A stretch of DNA of 64,000 nucleotides from Tritrichomonas foetus (lineage: Eukaryota; Parabasalia; Tritrichomonadida; Tritrichomonadidae). This document shows, piece after piece, positions 20,018 through 31,623 of this stretch. The translations under genes and the position numbers were made by a program. Where the stretch lies: positions 35,147 through 99,146 of the forward strand of contig MLAK01000543.1 in the NCBI GenBank assembly GCA_001839685.1, read 5' to 3'. A model generated the notes under the pieces. The model searched no databases and was not told the origin of the DNA. It worked only from the letters and a program-made list of their open reading frames with translations. Each line of letters begins with the position of its first letter. Positions within the stretch are counted from its first letter, which is position 1.

Positions 20018-21989
20018 GAAATAATTGCGTTCTTTTTTAATAATACTAATATTAAGACGAATAATAATAATTTATTTATTTTAAATTCATTTATGAATGA
20101 AAGTATTGATGAATAAAAAAATCATGTGCATAATTTTTTTTACGTTTCCTTTGCATATATATTTTTGTTAAGATTTATAAAATTTAAATGATAGAACGTT
20201 TATCAAATAAAGCTTTTAGAAGAAAAAAGTTTAAGTAACTGAAATGCTTTATCGGAAATCGAAGAGATTCGTCAATCAAATTTTGAAAAAAAGTGTGTAA
20301 ACAACCGTTTACTAAAAAAAGTGAATTTTGACCATTCTGTATTTCTGGATGAAATTGATTTTGGAATTTGTGACTTTCAGATAAGATAAAATATCTATTC
20401 AATATGCATATGCCACAGAATGAAGTCGATTCGAATTGTATCATGAAGGAATAATTCACCAAAATTAAATAACATTCATTTCATCATTATTATTAAACTT
20501 TATTTTTATATTTACCAAAATTGGGAAAAAATCTCGAAATTGTTGAAATTTTATTTTTCACCGATGAAAAGTTCTAATTTTCTGAAGATGAACAGGAGTC
20601 ATCATCTGCTTACTGATGGCATTAAGAAAGTGCCCAACTTTTCTGCTCGTTTTCCCAATATCATCATCAGGGAGTGAACTGCCGGAAAATGACAATAATT
20701 TCTCTTTTCAGCATAATTTGTTGATTGCCAAAGGAAGATTCGTCTGCGAATATCGTTTTTATTTAGATCTTAGGTAGCGAAATATAAAGCTTTTTTGGTT
20801 TTTAACGTATGGATACCTCACAAAAAAATATTCNTGGTGAAATAATTTCATAAGGTCAAAAATTATTTTGGAAATATACATTGATCTAATATGAAAATAT
20901 AATAATATTAGGAGGAAAAAATCTTTATACTACTTATTAAGAATGGAAGAGTGCCTAATATCATATATTATCAAGTTTCCATCAAGATATTTCCTCTTAG
21001 CTTTATTGGACAAATTGAATGTGATAAATCGATATGTTCAAATAAACGTATTATTTTGTTTCATATTTGAATATCATCGAAAAGGTTAATTCCCAAAAAA
21101 TTCTGATTCAAGATATAAAGCTAATATCCTGAATATCTTGCAGCTATATAGCTATTGGTCACTATCATTTGTGAAAAGTCAAAAATTTTGCATTTTTCTT
21201 TATAGGATAGGAAACTATGATCCATCTTAACAAAAATATTCCTGGTGAAATATATTTAACCTAGGCTCCTCTCAAAAAATACAGAATTTGAATGAGAATC
21301 TATTTCTCAGGAATTCCGAGACAGATTTTTATATAACTTCGTTGTTTGTATTAGACACATGGCCTNTAATAACATATTCCAATTTCAGAAAGATTCATCG
21401 GTGAAGGGTCTGTTCGCACACTTCTTTTTTGACTCAAAACCTTTAGTCTCAATTATTCACTGATATGTTATATGAAAATATGACTACTTTTCCTTTCAAT
21501 TTGGATAATCGATTTCTGGATTCAAACTTTCACAAAAAGTTTATACGATGAACATGTGATTTTTCAATGGAAAACTTTTATGTGAAAAAGATATGGTTGA
21601 TTTTTCGAATAGATGACCACATACTTGAGGAAAAAATTCAAATGATTAGATGATTGTCATTTGATAGAAGATGATAGGCCATTTCCTAAAATCCTGATGG
21701 TGAGCTTTTCTAATCAACTACGAATCTGATTATTAAATTTATCATCAATTTATGACTTGGATTCAAATTCAAAATTGATAATATAAAATTCGCCTGTATA
21801 TACAAATTTCAATCTGGCATTGAAACACCATATATAAAAAAATCGTATTATACTTTGAAAATTTATGAGTGTTTTATTTTTTCTTTCACACTTGTATTTA
21901 AACGGGAATCTGGTTAATAATTTCGCCTTTGATGATTCAATGCCATTGAATCAATGGTTATATTCGAATATATCTCAATTTGGTGACAA
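20018..21989. other. Long intergenic region with degenerate repeats
   Basis: Nearly 2 kb with no supportable gene. Two segments share AAAAATATTC(C)TGGTGAAATA, near 20826 and 21233, and both lie in AT-rich DNA with an ambiguous base (20834, 21365). This suggests an old, diverged repeat. A 9-bp inverted repeat lies at 21934-21952 (separate entry). Confidence 0.5.
21934..21952. promoter_or_regulatory. Palindrome upstream of the Tubby-like gene
   Basis: GATTCAATG and CATTGAATC flank a single central base, a perfect 9-bp inverted repeat about 38 bases before the start codon at 21990. This is a plausible dimeric regulator site; no factor is known to me. Confidence 0.4.
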
Positions 21990-23222
21990 ATGAGTATCCC
22001 GAGTGTTCACTTTAAAGCACCATCGAGAAAACCAGGACAGCCCAAATCGAATGCCCCACGACCACCAATAGGAAATAAACGGGTTGCAGATCGCTTGGTT
22101 ACACTTGAATTTTCATCCGAAGACTCTTCTGACGAATTGCCAGTTATTCAAACTCGCAAATCAAAACACACATTAATCGATATCGCCGATTCATCTTCGA
22201 GTAGCGAAAAGGAGGTAGAGGTCACTCCAGCTAAAGAAGTCGATTGGGGATCAAAAAACCCACATCCAGCCAATTTCCGACCAAGGCAACCAAGTCATTC
22301 TTTGGTGAGGTCCGGGCGGGATTCTTCAGCCAACTCAGATTCTCTTCCATCAGCATCCGACCATAACCATTCTGACTCACAACATTCCGGCCGAAGAAGG
22401 AGGAGAGTCCGTCGTCCAATTCAAAAAGTGATTATTGAGGAAGAAGAAGACAAAAGTGACGATCCTCCTGAAACAGAAATACCCGTTCATCGAAGGGCCG
22501 CTCCTTCTGGACGACAGAGATCAAGGACACTTGAGCCGCATCCACAGCGCCCACCAGCCAGAAATATTGAAACCTTCACTGTTGTTAAAGAGGTGAAAAA
22601 ATCGAAGCGCGGAACAAACGCCGATTTTCGAATGATGCAAAATGAAACAGCTTTGTTCTTTTCTAAAATAGGAAAAGATGATATCGGAATAAATTATATT
22701 ATTTCTAAGTCAATTCCAGTGATGCCAGATTCACCTGATAACGTTGGAATTCTTAGAAAGCAATGCCATGGCAAGAGGTACACGGTTTACGGAACAAGCG
22801 AAAAGCCATTTGATGATAGAGATGCAGAAGCTTGTGGATTCGCTTTCGTGAAGCTTCCGGAAGTCAAATCAAAACAGAAAGCATTTAGAATCGCTTTCAG
22901 AGAAGATAGTGAATTGTATTATCCAGTCTCAAAAAGACGTGAACTTTCTAGAGTTGCTGAAACAGGTGAAGCTTTCGCGAATCTGAAGACTTATGTTAAT
23001 AAGCCACCGACTATCGGCCCTGATGGAAATTTAATCAATTACTTCGGAACAATTTTTGTAGTGGATAGCCTCAAAAATTACATTGTCGCTGACGAAAATG
23101 ACAAGCCGCTATTTATGATATTTAAATCATCAGAAGCATCTTTTACAGTGAAAGCGAAACCACCAATCACGCCTTTGATGGCTTTTGGAATGAGTATCGC
23201 AATTATTGAAGATTGTCGCTAG
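21990..23222 (+). CDS. Tubby-like C-terminal domain protein
   Basis: 410 residues from ATG. The first about 190 residues are disordered, Ser/Pro/Arg-rich and contain acidic Ser clusters. Residues about 200-410 look like a divergent Tubby C-terminal beta-barrel: alternating strands with VGILRKQCHGKRYTVYG, FGTIFVVDSLKNYIVADEN and a hydrophobic final helix PITPLMAFGMSIAIIED, comparable to the buried Tubby helix. Tubby-like domains bind phosphoinositides and deliver cargo to cilia. The second Tubby-like gene at 46777-47445 has a clearer final helix. A TCAATTT sequence lies about 15 bases before the ATG. The family call is moderate. Confidence 0.6.
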   Translation: MSIPSVHFKAPSRKPGQPKSNAPRPPIGNKRVADRLVTLEFSSEDSSDELPVIQTRKSKHTLIDIADSSSSSEKEVEVTPAKEVDWGSKNPHPANFRPRQPSHSLVRSGRDSSANSDSLPSASDHNHSDSQHSGRRRRRVRRPIQKVIIEEEEDKSDDPPETEIPVHRRAAPSGRQRSRTLEPHPQRPPARNIETFTVVKEVKKSKRGTNADFRMMQNETALFFSKIGKDDIGINYIISKSIPVMPDSPDNVGILRKQCHGKRYTVYGTSEKPFDDRDAEACGFAFVKLPEVKSKQKAFRIAFREDSELYYPVSKRRELSRVAETGEAFANLKTYVNKPPTIGPDGNLINYFGTIFVVDSLKNYIVADENDKPLFMIFKSSEASFTVKAKPPITPLMAFGMSIAIIEDCR

Positions 23223-23261
23223 ATTATTTTATTTAGTAAAGGCCTTTACGTTTCTGTTAAA

Positions 23262-23990
23262 TGATATCTTCTTCTTTCTTTATATCATTCTTCTTTCTTT
23301 ATATCATTCTTCTTTCTTTATATCATTCTNNNNNNNNNNNNNNNNNNNNNNNNNNNNNNNNNNNNNNNNNNNNNNNNNNNNNNNNNNNNNNNNNNNNNNN
23401 NNNNNNNNNNNNNNNNNNNNNNNNNNNNNNNNNNNNNNNNNNNNNNNNNNNNNNNNNNNNNNNNNNNNNNNNNNNNNNNNNNNNNNNNNNNNNNNNNNNN
23501 NNNNNNNNNNNNNNNNNNNNNNNNNNNNNNNNNNNNNNNNNNNNNNNNNNNNNNNNNNNNNNNNNNNNNNNNNNNNNNNNNNNNNNNNNNNNNNNNNNNN
23601 NNNNNNNNNNNNNNNNNNNNNNNNNNNNNNNNNNNNNNNNNNNNNNNNNNNNNNNNNNNNNNNNNNNNNNNNNNNNNNNNNNNNNNNNNNNNNNNNNNNN
23701 NNNNNNNNNNNNNNNNNNNNNNNNNNNNNNNNNNNNNNNNNNNNNNNNNNNNNNNNNNNNNNNNNNNNNNNNNNNNNNNNNNNNNNNNNNNNNNNNNNNN
23801 NNNNNNNNNNNNNNNNNNNNNNATATCATTCTGCTTTCTTTATATCATTCTTCTTTCTTTATATCATTCTTATTTTTCATATCATTCTTCTTTTTTATAT
23901 CATTCTTCTTTTTTATATCATTCTTCTTTTTTATATCATTCTTCTTTCTTTATATCATTCTGCTTTCTTTATATCATTCTGCTTTCTTTA
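23262..23990. repeat. 18-19-bp minisatellite, Ns inside
   Basis: The unit is about ATATCATTCTTCTTTCTTT (19 bases). Variants have a single T change (TTTTTT) or CTGC for CTTC. At least three units lie before the gap and about eight after it, so the true array is longer than the visible sequence. It starts about 40 bases after the stop of the Tubby-like gene. Confidence 0.9.
23330..23822. other. Assembly gap (Ns)
   Basis: An unbroken run of Ns inside the minisatellite. Its size is an estimate; the repeat probably prevented assembly. Reading frames that cross it are artefacts. Confidence 0.95.
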
Positions 23991-24409
23991 AAAGCAAAGA
24001 CTTGACGTTTGGAAATTTGAGTAAGTGATTAGAATGTTATATAAATGACTCTATGAAGTATCTATATTAATTTAGAAGCTAGAAAAGAAGTCTGATAATT
24101 CGTCTACTTATCGCAAGTAAAGGAATCAGATAAATATAAATTAACAGTTTAAGATAAAAATAACTTTTTCAAAACTTATAAGAAGTGGTTATTTGTTAGA
24201 ATTTTTCAAAGAAGTAATCATTTTCTTATAACACATTTCACCATTTTTATGAAAAAGTTATTATCCTTCGCAATTTTTTGTGAATGTTTGCGCTTATTTT
24301 TGAGTAAATATTATACTTTTTGATAATTTAAATACATTATATATAAATAATTAAAAAAGTTTTCATATTTGAATAATTAACCGCTGCTTTTTCTTAAGCA
24401 TTCTTTTCG

Positions 24410-27400
24410 ATGTCTATTTTCGATATCGAAACTGTGAACACCCTCAATGCACACGCAAATCGTCTTTATGCGGCCCTCTATCAAACCAACTCGATTCTCA
24501 AAGATGACGTTTCACTCGATCAATATTCTTCTTTATATAAAGCCATAAAGAACAAAATACCACAGGACAATCAAAAGTTCCCTGGCTTGTCAAGCGATAA
24601 AGCGAAACAGCTTGGAGAGCTTCTCAGGTATCCAGTCCATGTCATTCATCATGTTTATCAATTCCAACAAGCGACGTTACGTACGCTCAAAGTTGCATCA
24701 AAGGTTACTCGAACTTTCAATCTTTCCTGGAACTACGTTTTTGTGCAGCCAATTATGAATTTATTAACCAATTTTGTTAAAATTACTCTCTTCGTAAATA
24801 ACATCAGCGATCTTCAAAAAGTTTTAACATTATACGAATATGTTTACAAAAAAGTTGCCATTTGCGAGATTCCCATTTTGAACTCATCCCATCTCGCCGA
24901 CAATTTTTCAGCCACTCTAAAAGTCGCCGAAGAAGATCTTGAAGACCTTTTCGAAGCAATCTATCCACTTTTCAAAAGCATTGCCGGAACTTTCCAACGC
25001 GTTTTGGGCGCGGGGTCATCATATGATTGGTCGCTTCTGAATATATCCGACAATCCGGGAACATCAAAAGCTGGTTCAAATAATCAATTTTTCAAGAGTG
25101 ATTATTTGCTGATGATGGATTTGAATAATATTATTGATTCTTTCCTCAGCTATTCATTGTTGAATTTAAGCCTCATTTCAAATGACCAACATCTCGCCGA
25201 AGTGTTCAAGCTTATCGCCACGCAGAGGCAGACTTTCGAACTTCATGGTGACTTCACTGTTTCATTGAAGGACGTTTTTGAGGCACACAAGAAAGCTGTT
25301 AAGGTCAATGATTTTGACACATCTAGCTTTGACGAAGCAGTCATTCGTCGTGGATTGAACAACCGTAATTTCAGAAGGAGGAGACTCGCAATGGCTTTGA
25401 ATGAATGCTACAATGCAGCAAAAGGTGATCCAACAATTCTTGCTTTGAAATTCCCAATTGTTATGTCATTGCTTGGTTTTGCAAGCTTCGAAATTCGCTC
25501 AACACTCAGTTCACCAGTTTTGAATGTTAATGAAGCAACATATACATCACTCTTGAACGCAACATTCCAACTCACCACATTCACAATTCGTGCTGAATCC
25601 GTTATCAAGAGATTTACAATTTATAACCTTCGTGAATTTGATGGACCTTATCTTGAAAGCACAATAAGATCATTTAACATCCCACAAAGTGAATATGATG
25701 TTCTCGGCAAATTTGTATCAACACTGAAATCAATAGATATTGAAAAATATGATGATGGCACAAGATACGACTTAACTGGTCTTAACAGACAAATCGCTAA
25801 AGTTATGACTACGTTTAACAGATTCAGCAAGAATAATGGAATTCTCCACCTTTCCCCTCTCTTCAACTTAATCAGCCTCATCTTTTACCACGTGAAGACA
25901 TCAATCTCACCAATCAAGATGATTCTTGAAGCTTCCAATTTACACAAATATTGGGGATATCTAAATTCTTTCAAATCAATTTTGAATCAAACTGACTCAC
26001 CTGATGCTTATTGTATTCCGTGTGTTGTTGGTATTGCTCATTTCTTTGCATATGATAGAGACACACTTGCCGAATGTCCTAAAATTAAATCCCGTGTTGA
26101 AAAATACGTTTCAGATTCCACAAAACTCATTTCAAAGGCCCTTGATGGATGGTGCAAAGACTATTTCAACTTTTTGAACGAACTTAGTACCCAAGAAACT
26201 GCAACTGCCGTTTTTGCTCACAATCAAGTAGCTTCTAAAACAACCAAGAAACCAAAGAAGGGTCAACAACAAAATCTAACACAACAATCGATTTCCGATT
26301 ACCTCCTTGCCACAGAGTCTGTCATTGAAAATCGCACATCTTTAAGAGCAATTTCATTGAAAATCACCATGATCACCAAAACAATGAGCCTGATCCATGA
26401 AATCGGAGTAATCAATGTTTTTGGCCAGAAAATCAATATTCATGAAATCATTGTTAATTCTATGAAAGACCAAATAGGCAAACTATTCAGCACTTGCAAA
26501 TTCTGCCAACCTGAAATAATGAGAAGCCAAGTTGAAAACGCTCAAGTTGTCGTCAAAATGTTGTTAAATAGTGCTTTGGTTAACCCACAACCAATTATTT
26601 CTGAAGGAACTAGAAGCCTTACTAAGGCCGATATCAATATTACTGATAAGCTTGTTTATCCAGGTGATTCAAAGCCTGGTCATATTATTCAAATTTATCA
26701 ATCATTCTTCCATAAATACTTCCTTGAACAAATCACACAAACAACATATTCAACTGTCCAACGAACTTTCATTCCAATTCAACCAAATGAAAAGACAAAG
26801 AAAGATAAAGCTCCAGTTGTAACACCACCACCACCAATCAGTCGAAATGGATTACGTTCACTCTACAACTTAATTGGAATCGATGGAATGCTTTACATTG
26901 ATGTTGATGCATCTGAAATCGTAAATGATTTATTAAAGAAGCTTGCAGATGCTTGTCAACCTATTGTGCCACTTGATGAAAAACAAGGATCTTCAATCGA
27001 ACCACAAAAAGCTGAAGAAATTATTGGTTTGTTCTGCCATATTGGTGCAATTTTGAAGTTCAGGCAACTTATGAGAGAAGCAATCGATTATAGCGAAATC
27101 GAGGGTAGATATAAGTTTATGGCTAAAGATATTAATCCCGCAGATGATATTGTCTTACAATCACGTATTGGAAAGAACCCAATTGTTCCAATTTACAATA
27201 ATGCAAACTTCCCTCTCGTTTTTGCATCTCTATTATCCGCACCATACTGGGAAAAAGCACACTACATGGTACAACAAGATTGTTTCAATGATAATAGTCA
27301 TTTGATCACATTAGTAACTGATGCTTTAACTGGAATTTCATTGAATATTAACCGAACTTTCCAATACCAGCCAAGGCTCAAGAAGATTCTCGTTCAAGTA

Positions 27401-27595
27401 AACCATGGAATTAGAAATACACCACAAACTGATAAGAAGAAGAGTGGAACAGATACACTAGAAATGTTCCTCCTAATTGATCATTTCGTCAAGAATTCTT
27501 ACTTCATTAATTATTCATTGCTTGAACCAGTTGTTTCTTATCAGTACATTAGATCTATTTACACTCTGCTTTTGCGCGATTTCCAACAGAAATAA
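24410..27595 (+). CDS. NAP1: WAVE/SCAR complex subunit NAP1 (NCKAP1/Hem)
   Basis: 1061 residues, close to the usual 1100-1150 of the family. The protein is all helical with no simple repeats. Several blocks resemble NCKAP1: the early helix with VYKKVAICEIPILNSSH, the mid-protein FLNELSTQET region followed by the basic KTTKKPKKGQQQ insert (NCKAP1 has a comparable KKSKKQ segment there), ISLKITMITKTMSLIHEIG, and a C-terminus of FLLIDHFVKNS...LEPVVSYQYIRSIYTLL matching the NCKAP1 end. NAP1 is a core subunit of the complex that activates Arp2/3 downstream of Rac, consistent with amoeboid motility in trichomonads. The assignment is from recalled sequence, so a profile search should confirm it. Confidence 0.82.
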   Translation: MSIFDIETVNTLNAHANRLYAALYQTNSILKDDVSLDQYSSLYKAIKNKIPQDNQKFPGLSSDKAKQLGELLRYPVHVIHHVYQFQQATLRTLKVASKVTRTFNLSWNYVFVQPIMNLLTNFVKITLFVNNISDLQKVLTLYEYVYKKVAICEIPILNSSHLADNFSATLKVAEEDLEDLFEAIYPLFKSIAGTFQRVLGAGSSYDWSLLNISDNPGTSKAGSNNQFFKSDYLLMMDLNNIIDSFLSYSLLNLSLISNDQHLAEVFKLIATQRQTFELHGDFTVSLKDVFEAHKKAVKVNDFDTSSFDEAVIRRGLNNRNFRRRRLAMALNECYNAAKGDPTILALKFPIVMSLLGFASFEIRSTLSSPVLNVNEATYTSLLNATFQLTTFTIRAESVIKRFTIYNLREFDGPYLESTIRSFNIPQSEYDVLGKFVSTLKSIDIEKYDDGTRYDLTGLNRQIAKVMTTFNRFSKNNGILHLSPLFNLISLIFYHVKTSISPIKMILEASNLHKYWGYLNSFKSILNQTDSPDAYCIPCVVGIAHFFAYDRDTLAECPKIKSRVEKYVSDSTKLISKALDGWCKDYFNFLNELSTQETATAVFAHNQVASKTTKKPKKGQQQNLTQQSISDYLLATESVIENRTSLRAISLKITMITKTMSLIHEIGVINVFGQKINIHEIIVNSMKDQIGKLFSTCKFCQPEIMRSQVENAQVVVKMLLNSALVNPQPIISEGTRSLTKADINITDKLVYPGDSKPGHIIQIYQSFFHKYFLEQITQTTYSTVQRTFIPIQPNEKTKKDKAPVVTPPPPISRNGLRSLYNLIGIDGMLYIDVDASEIVNDLLKKLADACQPIVPLDEKQGSSIEPQKAEEIIGLFCHIGAILKFRQLMREAIDYSEIEGRYKFMAKDINPADDIVLQSRIGKNPIVPIYNNANFPLVFASLLSAPYWEKAHYMVQQDCFNDNSHLITLVTDALTGISLNINRTFQYQPRLKKILVQVNHGIRNTPQTDKKKSGTDTLEMFLLIDHFVKNSYFINYSLLEPVVSYQYIRSIYTLLLRDFQQK

Positions 27596-29502
27596 AAGTA
27601 AAAACACTTTTTATTAATATTATTAGTCTTTTATGTTTTATTCGGTAACTTTCACCATTCTTATCAAAAATTTAAAATAAAAAGATGAATCATTGTTTAA
27701 TCTGCTTTCTGAAATGATATTCGAATAAATTTATTTTATTGATCTACAGTCGGTCCATAAAATGTTTCTTGTTTGTCCATCTATTAATATGAATTATTTG
27801 AGTAGGTTACATCATTTCCATTTTTAATTTAAAGGTAGTCCAAGACATTTTAAAAATTGTCTATGAATGAAAATTTTGGTCCATTGAATATTTAACAATG
27901 TCCATAAATTACTTTTTTTGTCCAAGACATTTTCCAAAATGTCCAAAAATAACTTTATTTGTCCAATATACTTTCTAAAACGTCCAGAAATAACAATTTT
28001 TGTCTATTGCACATTGAAAAATGTCCACTTATAAAAATATTTGTCCATCACAAAAGTTGCTATATCCAGAAAATAAAAGACCTTTTTNCTATGGTTTATG
28101 AAAAATCCTGAAATTAAATGATAAGTATCCATTATTAGAGAATTGATGTCCAATATCTCATTATCCTTTAAAAATTTAAGATGAAATTATGGTTAAATTT
28201 TCCTGATAATAAAACCGATTTGTCCAATTATCAAAAAAAGTGGTAAAAAAGTAGTCCATTTATTAAAAATATATGTCCATTTNAAAATAGCATTTTCCAT
28301 ANTTGCTTAACATTTTGTCCAATTATTAAAAAATTTATTCCTAAAATAATTATAATATCAAAAGACAACATGCAAATAATATTCATTTCGGGAAAAGTTC
28401 CAGTTAAGATATTGTCTTAAAACTGGTCCTATCTGTATACTTTTTNATCAAGCCGCCATTCTTTTGCGGAATTCATCAACTTCATTGGTATATCTTCCTT
28501 TTTTATCTTCTATATAACAATGAAATATCTTACAGAAAAAAGGAATGCAATAACAAAACCAAAACCTAGATTGTGAGAATTTGGCGGTTGACACTTCATT
28601 AAAATCGCAATTAATGAATATTTATTAAATGGAAAAAAATAATTATATTTTGTACATTTTACTATTTATTTATGGACAAATGTTACTTTTTGAATTTAAA
28701 AGTGGACATTTGAAATCATTTATGGACAAGAGTAAANTTGAACTGGTCATGAACCAATTTATTATGGACAAAAATAAAGTGAACTGGACATGAATCTAAC
28801 TATTATGGACAAAATCAAAAGTGAATAGAACATAAAGAAATATTTCTGGACTAATATAAATTAAATAATGGACATTTACTCATATTCTATTTTAAAAATG
28901 GACAAAGAGGAAAGGATATTTGGACCGACTGTAATACATATGAATGATCTAAATCAATTGCCATCTTAAAACATTAGATCGCATCTGAATTATTTCATTC
29001 ATGAAAATTATATTACAATTGAAATAATATCTATCCATGCCTTATTTGATTTAGGATATTCGTCGAAACACTTTTGATAAATTCATAAGAATTGAACGTG
29101 AATTACTTGGCAACACATTTGAATATCATAGAAAAATACCCTTTTTCCCCATAGTGAGTAGTTGATCTTGAGAAAGAGCTCTTTCTAATTATCTTTCGAT
29201 GATTTTTTATTTTTATTTTTTTTTTTTTCACAAAAAAATCTTTGTTATCTGTGTAAAGTGTGATCACAAAACACAAACAAAATTGCAATTGATATTTACT
29301 TTTATCGTAATAGAGATTGAATGGTGAGTTATCATTCAAAGAGACAAGCAAGAGAAAGAAAAGCAAGAATAATAAAAACAAGATAAAGACAAACAAGATA
29401 GAGAAAAACAAGAACATATAAATACTATATCGCTTTATAATATATATACAAAAGTCTCTATATTATTGATATTATCACACAAAACACTCAATTTTTTACC
29501 GC
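27596..29502. other. Intergenic with a 1.19-kb inverted-repeat element
   Basis: 1.9 kb without coding sequence. Most of it is the element at 27747-28931 (separate entry). Left of it is ordinary 3' spacer; 28936-29502 is AT-rich, and a 104-codon minus ORF there was rejected. Confidence 0.8.
27747..28931. mobile_element. Non-autonomous inverted-repeat DNA transposon, about 1.19 kb
   Basis: The ends are CAGTCGGTCCA (27747-27757) and its exact reverse complement TGGACCGACTG (28921-28931), each flanked by TA, as in Tc1/mariner insertions. TGTCCAT recurs at matching depth inside both ends. The left half has about 14 GTCCA motifs in one orientation; the right half has about 10 TGGAC motifs in the opposite one, at roughly 20-25-base spacing. 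No ORF or transposase motif is present, so it must move in trans if it moves at all. Five ambiguous bases inside it suggest a multicopy family. The superfamily is inferred from the TA flanks and CAG ends only. Confidence 0.75.
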
Positions 29503-30636
29503 TCAACTATTAAAATCTCTTGCCTTATATCTTCTTCCTTTTGATGGAACTTTCCTAGTGATAGAATTCAATGGTTTAACATGCGAGTTTGCGTCTAGTG
29601 TCAAATTTATGCCCCTTCTGGGCAAGTCGTTTTGATTGAGCGCTCTTTTCAGATTTGATTGATTCTTTCTTACCTCGAGCGGTTCTTTGAAAATACGCGT
29701 TTTCACAAGGTCGGGTTTTTTCGAATTCAAATTAGAGAAAACATATGACGAGCGCGATCGTTTCTCTAAGAAAAATCTGATGTCGAAAGATGAGTCATTA
29801 TGATCTTCTTGTTCATCACTCAAAAACTGTGATGCTAGTATTTGTTCACAATTGGGTCTTTTTGATGGATCTTTATTGATCATGCTTTTTATTAACTGTT
29901 GTAAATTGCATGACAAGTGAAGTGGAATCTGAAAAATTGCATTTGTAATTTGTGAAAAAAGCTTTGTCTGATTTACTTCTGTCCACGGAAGCGATCCAGT
30001 CGCCATTGTGTATAAAACTACGCCAAGTGACCAAATGTCAGCTTTTTTTCCATCGTATTCTTTATTGGAAATGATCTCAGGCGGCGCATAAAAAGGTGAA
30101 CCACATGGAGTTGATAAAAGTGTAACTGGTGAAGTGATGTGACATAATCCAAAATCACATATTTTAGGAACATTATTCTCATTTAAAAGTATATTTTCAG
30201 GTTTGAGGTCTCTGTGCGCAATATTGTGTTGATGAATAAACCGAGTTCCTTCAATTATCTGTCGAAATATTCTTTTGATTTCATCCTCCATGAAAGCGCC
30301 CTCTGCGACAATACGCTTGAAGAGTTCTCCGTTTTTGCAATTTTCGAGAATAATAGCGATGAATTGTTCTGCATATACGATATCTAGAATCTGAACGATA
30401 TTTTCGTGTTTGAGCGACTGATGAATTCGTAGCTCTTGTTCGAATCGATTCATGACGCGTTCTTCTACAAGTAATTGGCGGGAAACGACTTTGCAAGCAA
30501 ATTTTTCATTCGTTTGATAATGGCGCACTAAAATAACAGCTGAAAAACTTCCAATGCCTATCTCTTCGATACATATATATTTCCCAATTCGTGGCGGAAT
30601 GGTTAAAGGGTATAAATCATTGAGAAGAACTTCCAT
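29503..30636 (-). CDS. CAMK-type serine/threonine kinase
   Basis: 377 residues from ATG. A single kinase domain spans about 20-275: glycine loop GIGSFS (27-32), catalytic Lys49, HRDLKPEN (141-148), DFG (161-163), activation-loop TPCGSPFYAPPE (176-187), and DIWSLGVVLYTM in subdomain IX. The CGSPFYAPPE wording is typical of SNF1/MARK-like CAMKL kinases, here with APPE instead of the usual APE. A basic, disordered tail of about 100 residues ends the protein, with no UBA or KA1 domain visible. All catalytic residues are present. It is a common kinase class in trichomonads; the substrate is unknown. Confidence 0.9.
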   Translation of the reverse strand: MEVLLNDLYPLTIPPRIGKYICIEEIGIGSFSAVILVRHYQTNEKFACKVVSRQLLVEERVMNRFEQELRIHQSLKHENIVQILDIVYAEQFIAIILENCKNGELFKRIVAEGAFMEDEIKRIFRQIIEGTRFIHQHNIAHRDLKPENILLNENNVPKICDFGLCHITSPVTLLSTPCGSPFYAPPEIISNKEYDGKKADIWSLGVVLYTMATGSLPWTEVNQTKLFSQITNAIFQIPLHLSCNLQQLIKSMINKDPSKRPNCEQILASQFLSDEQEDHNDSSFDIRFFLEKRSRSSYVFSNLNSKKPDLVKTRIFKEPLEVRKNQSNLKRALNQNDLPRRGINLTLDANSHVKPLNSITRKVPSKGRRYKARDFNS

Positions 30637-31623
30637 TTTCGGGAAATCTTTTTTTTTGTTTTATATCTTTCATTCGTTTAATTCAGAAATAAGTCTACTT
30701 TTTGTGTATGATTATTTATTCGAGAAATATTTTATCAGAAATCTTCTTTTTTCCCAAATAACTTTCAGAAAAAAAACGATGGTTTTTTTCTGTTAAACCT
30801 ATTTATTTGAATGTTCTATTATCGTTTTTTATTGTAAAGTACTCGAAATCAAATAAAACTGTATCAAAAAGTTGAAATGTAAGAATAAAATAATTCAAAA
30901 ATTGTATTATCAGTTTGAATTGGAATCGCCCATTATTTAATAGAAGTTGCATCTTTGGGGAAACTTTCAGATGTGAATTTTTAACTTTTATCGATATATT
31001 CATTTAATAATTTAGAATAAGATCAAAATGATGATTCCCGTATAATGATTTATAATTTGAGATATCTTTGAAAATATATTAGAAAAAGCTTATCGAATTT
31101 AAAACAAACTTAAGAAAAATTTATATTTTCATAGAAAATTTATATCTCCATCATTTCACTTGAAACTCGGTTCCAATTATATCACTGTTAAATCACGGAA
31201 AATGCCATGTTTTTAGAAATAATGGGAGTGGTTTACATGTATCACATAAAAAACAAAGATTTTTATATTCAAAACTGTGTTTTTTCATTTGAAAAAAAAA
31301 AAAAAAAAAAAATACAAAGTTCTTCCAACTTGAAATTTGATTGTTATAAAGAAAATTTCATGTAATTAATATCAAAGTAGATTAGTTGATATATTAAAAA
31401 AGAATATTGGTGATAATAATGAGGTTAGCAAATTATGCCATTCCGAGCTTTCGTCTCTCACATCTTATCAACCATATATTTATAATGACATTACATGCAC
31501 AAGCATCAATAACTTATAATAAACAAATAAATAAAGTAATATTTTATTATAATTACAAATGTATAATTTTCTATCTATATTGGAAATGATAATTCCTGAT
31601 AAAATAAATCAATTAATATTATA
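30637..31623. other. Intergenic spacer
   Basis: About 990 AT-rich bases with a poly(A) run near 31291-31311. The short ORFs inside it are not supported. Confidence 0.6.

Larger units (their letters stand above)
23223..24409. other. Intergenic with gapped minisatellite
   Basis: About 1.2 kb. Bases 23262-23990 are a minisatellite interrupted by the assembly gap (separate entries). Bases 24000-24409 are AT-rich with nothing recognised. Confidence 0.7.

Noticed and set aside
23206..24028. ORFs of 255 and 261 codons spanning the N gap
   Set aside because: Made of Ns plus the minisatellite; no real coding evidence.
29103..29417. 104-codon minus-strand ORF, Phe/Leu-rich
   Set aside because: Low-complexity translation of T-rich DNA next to a gene 3' end; no coding signature.
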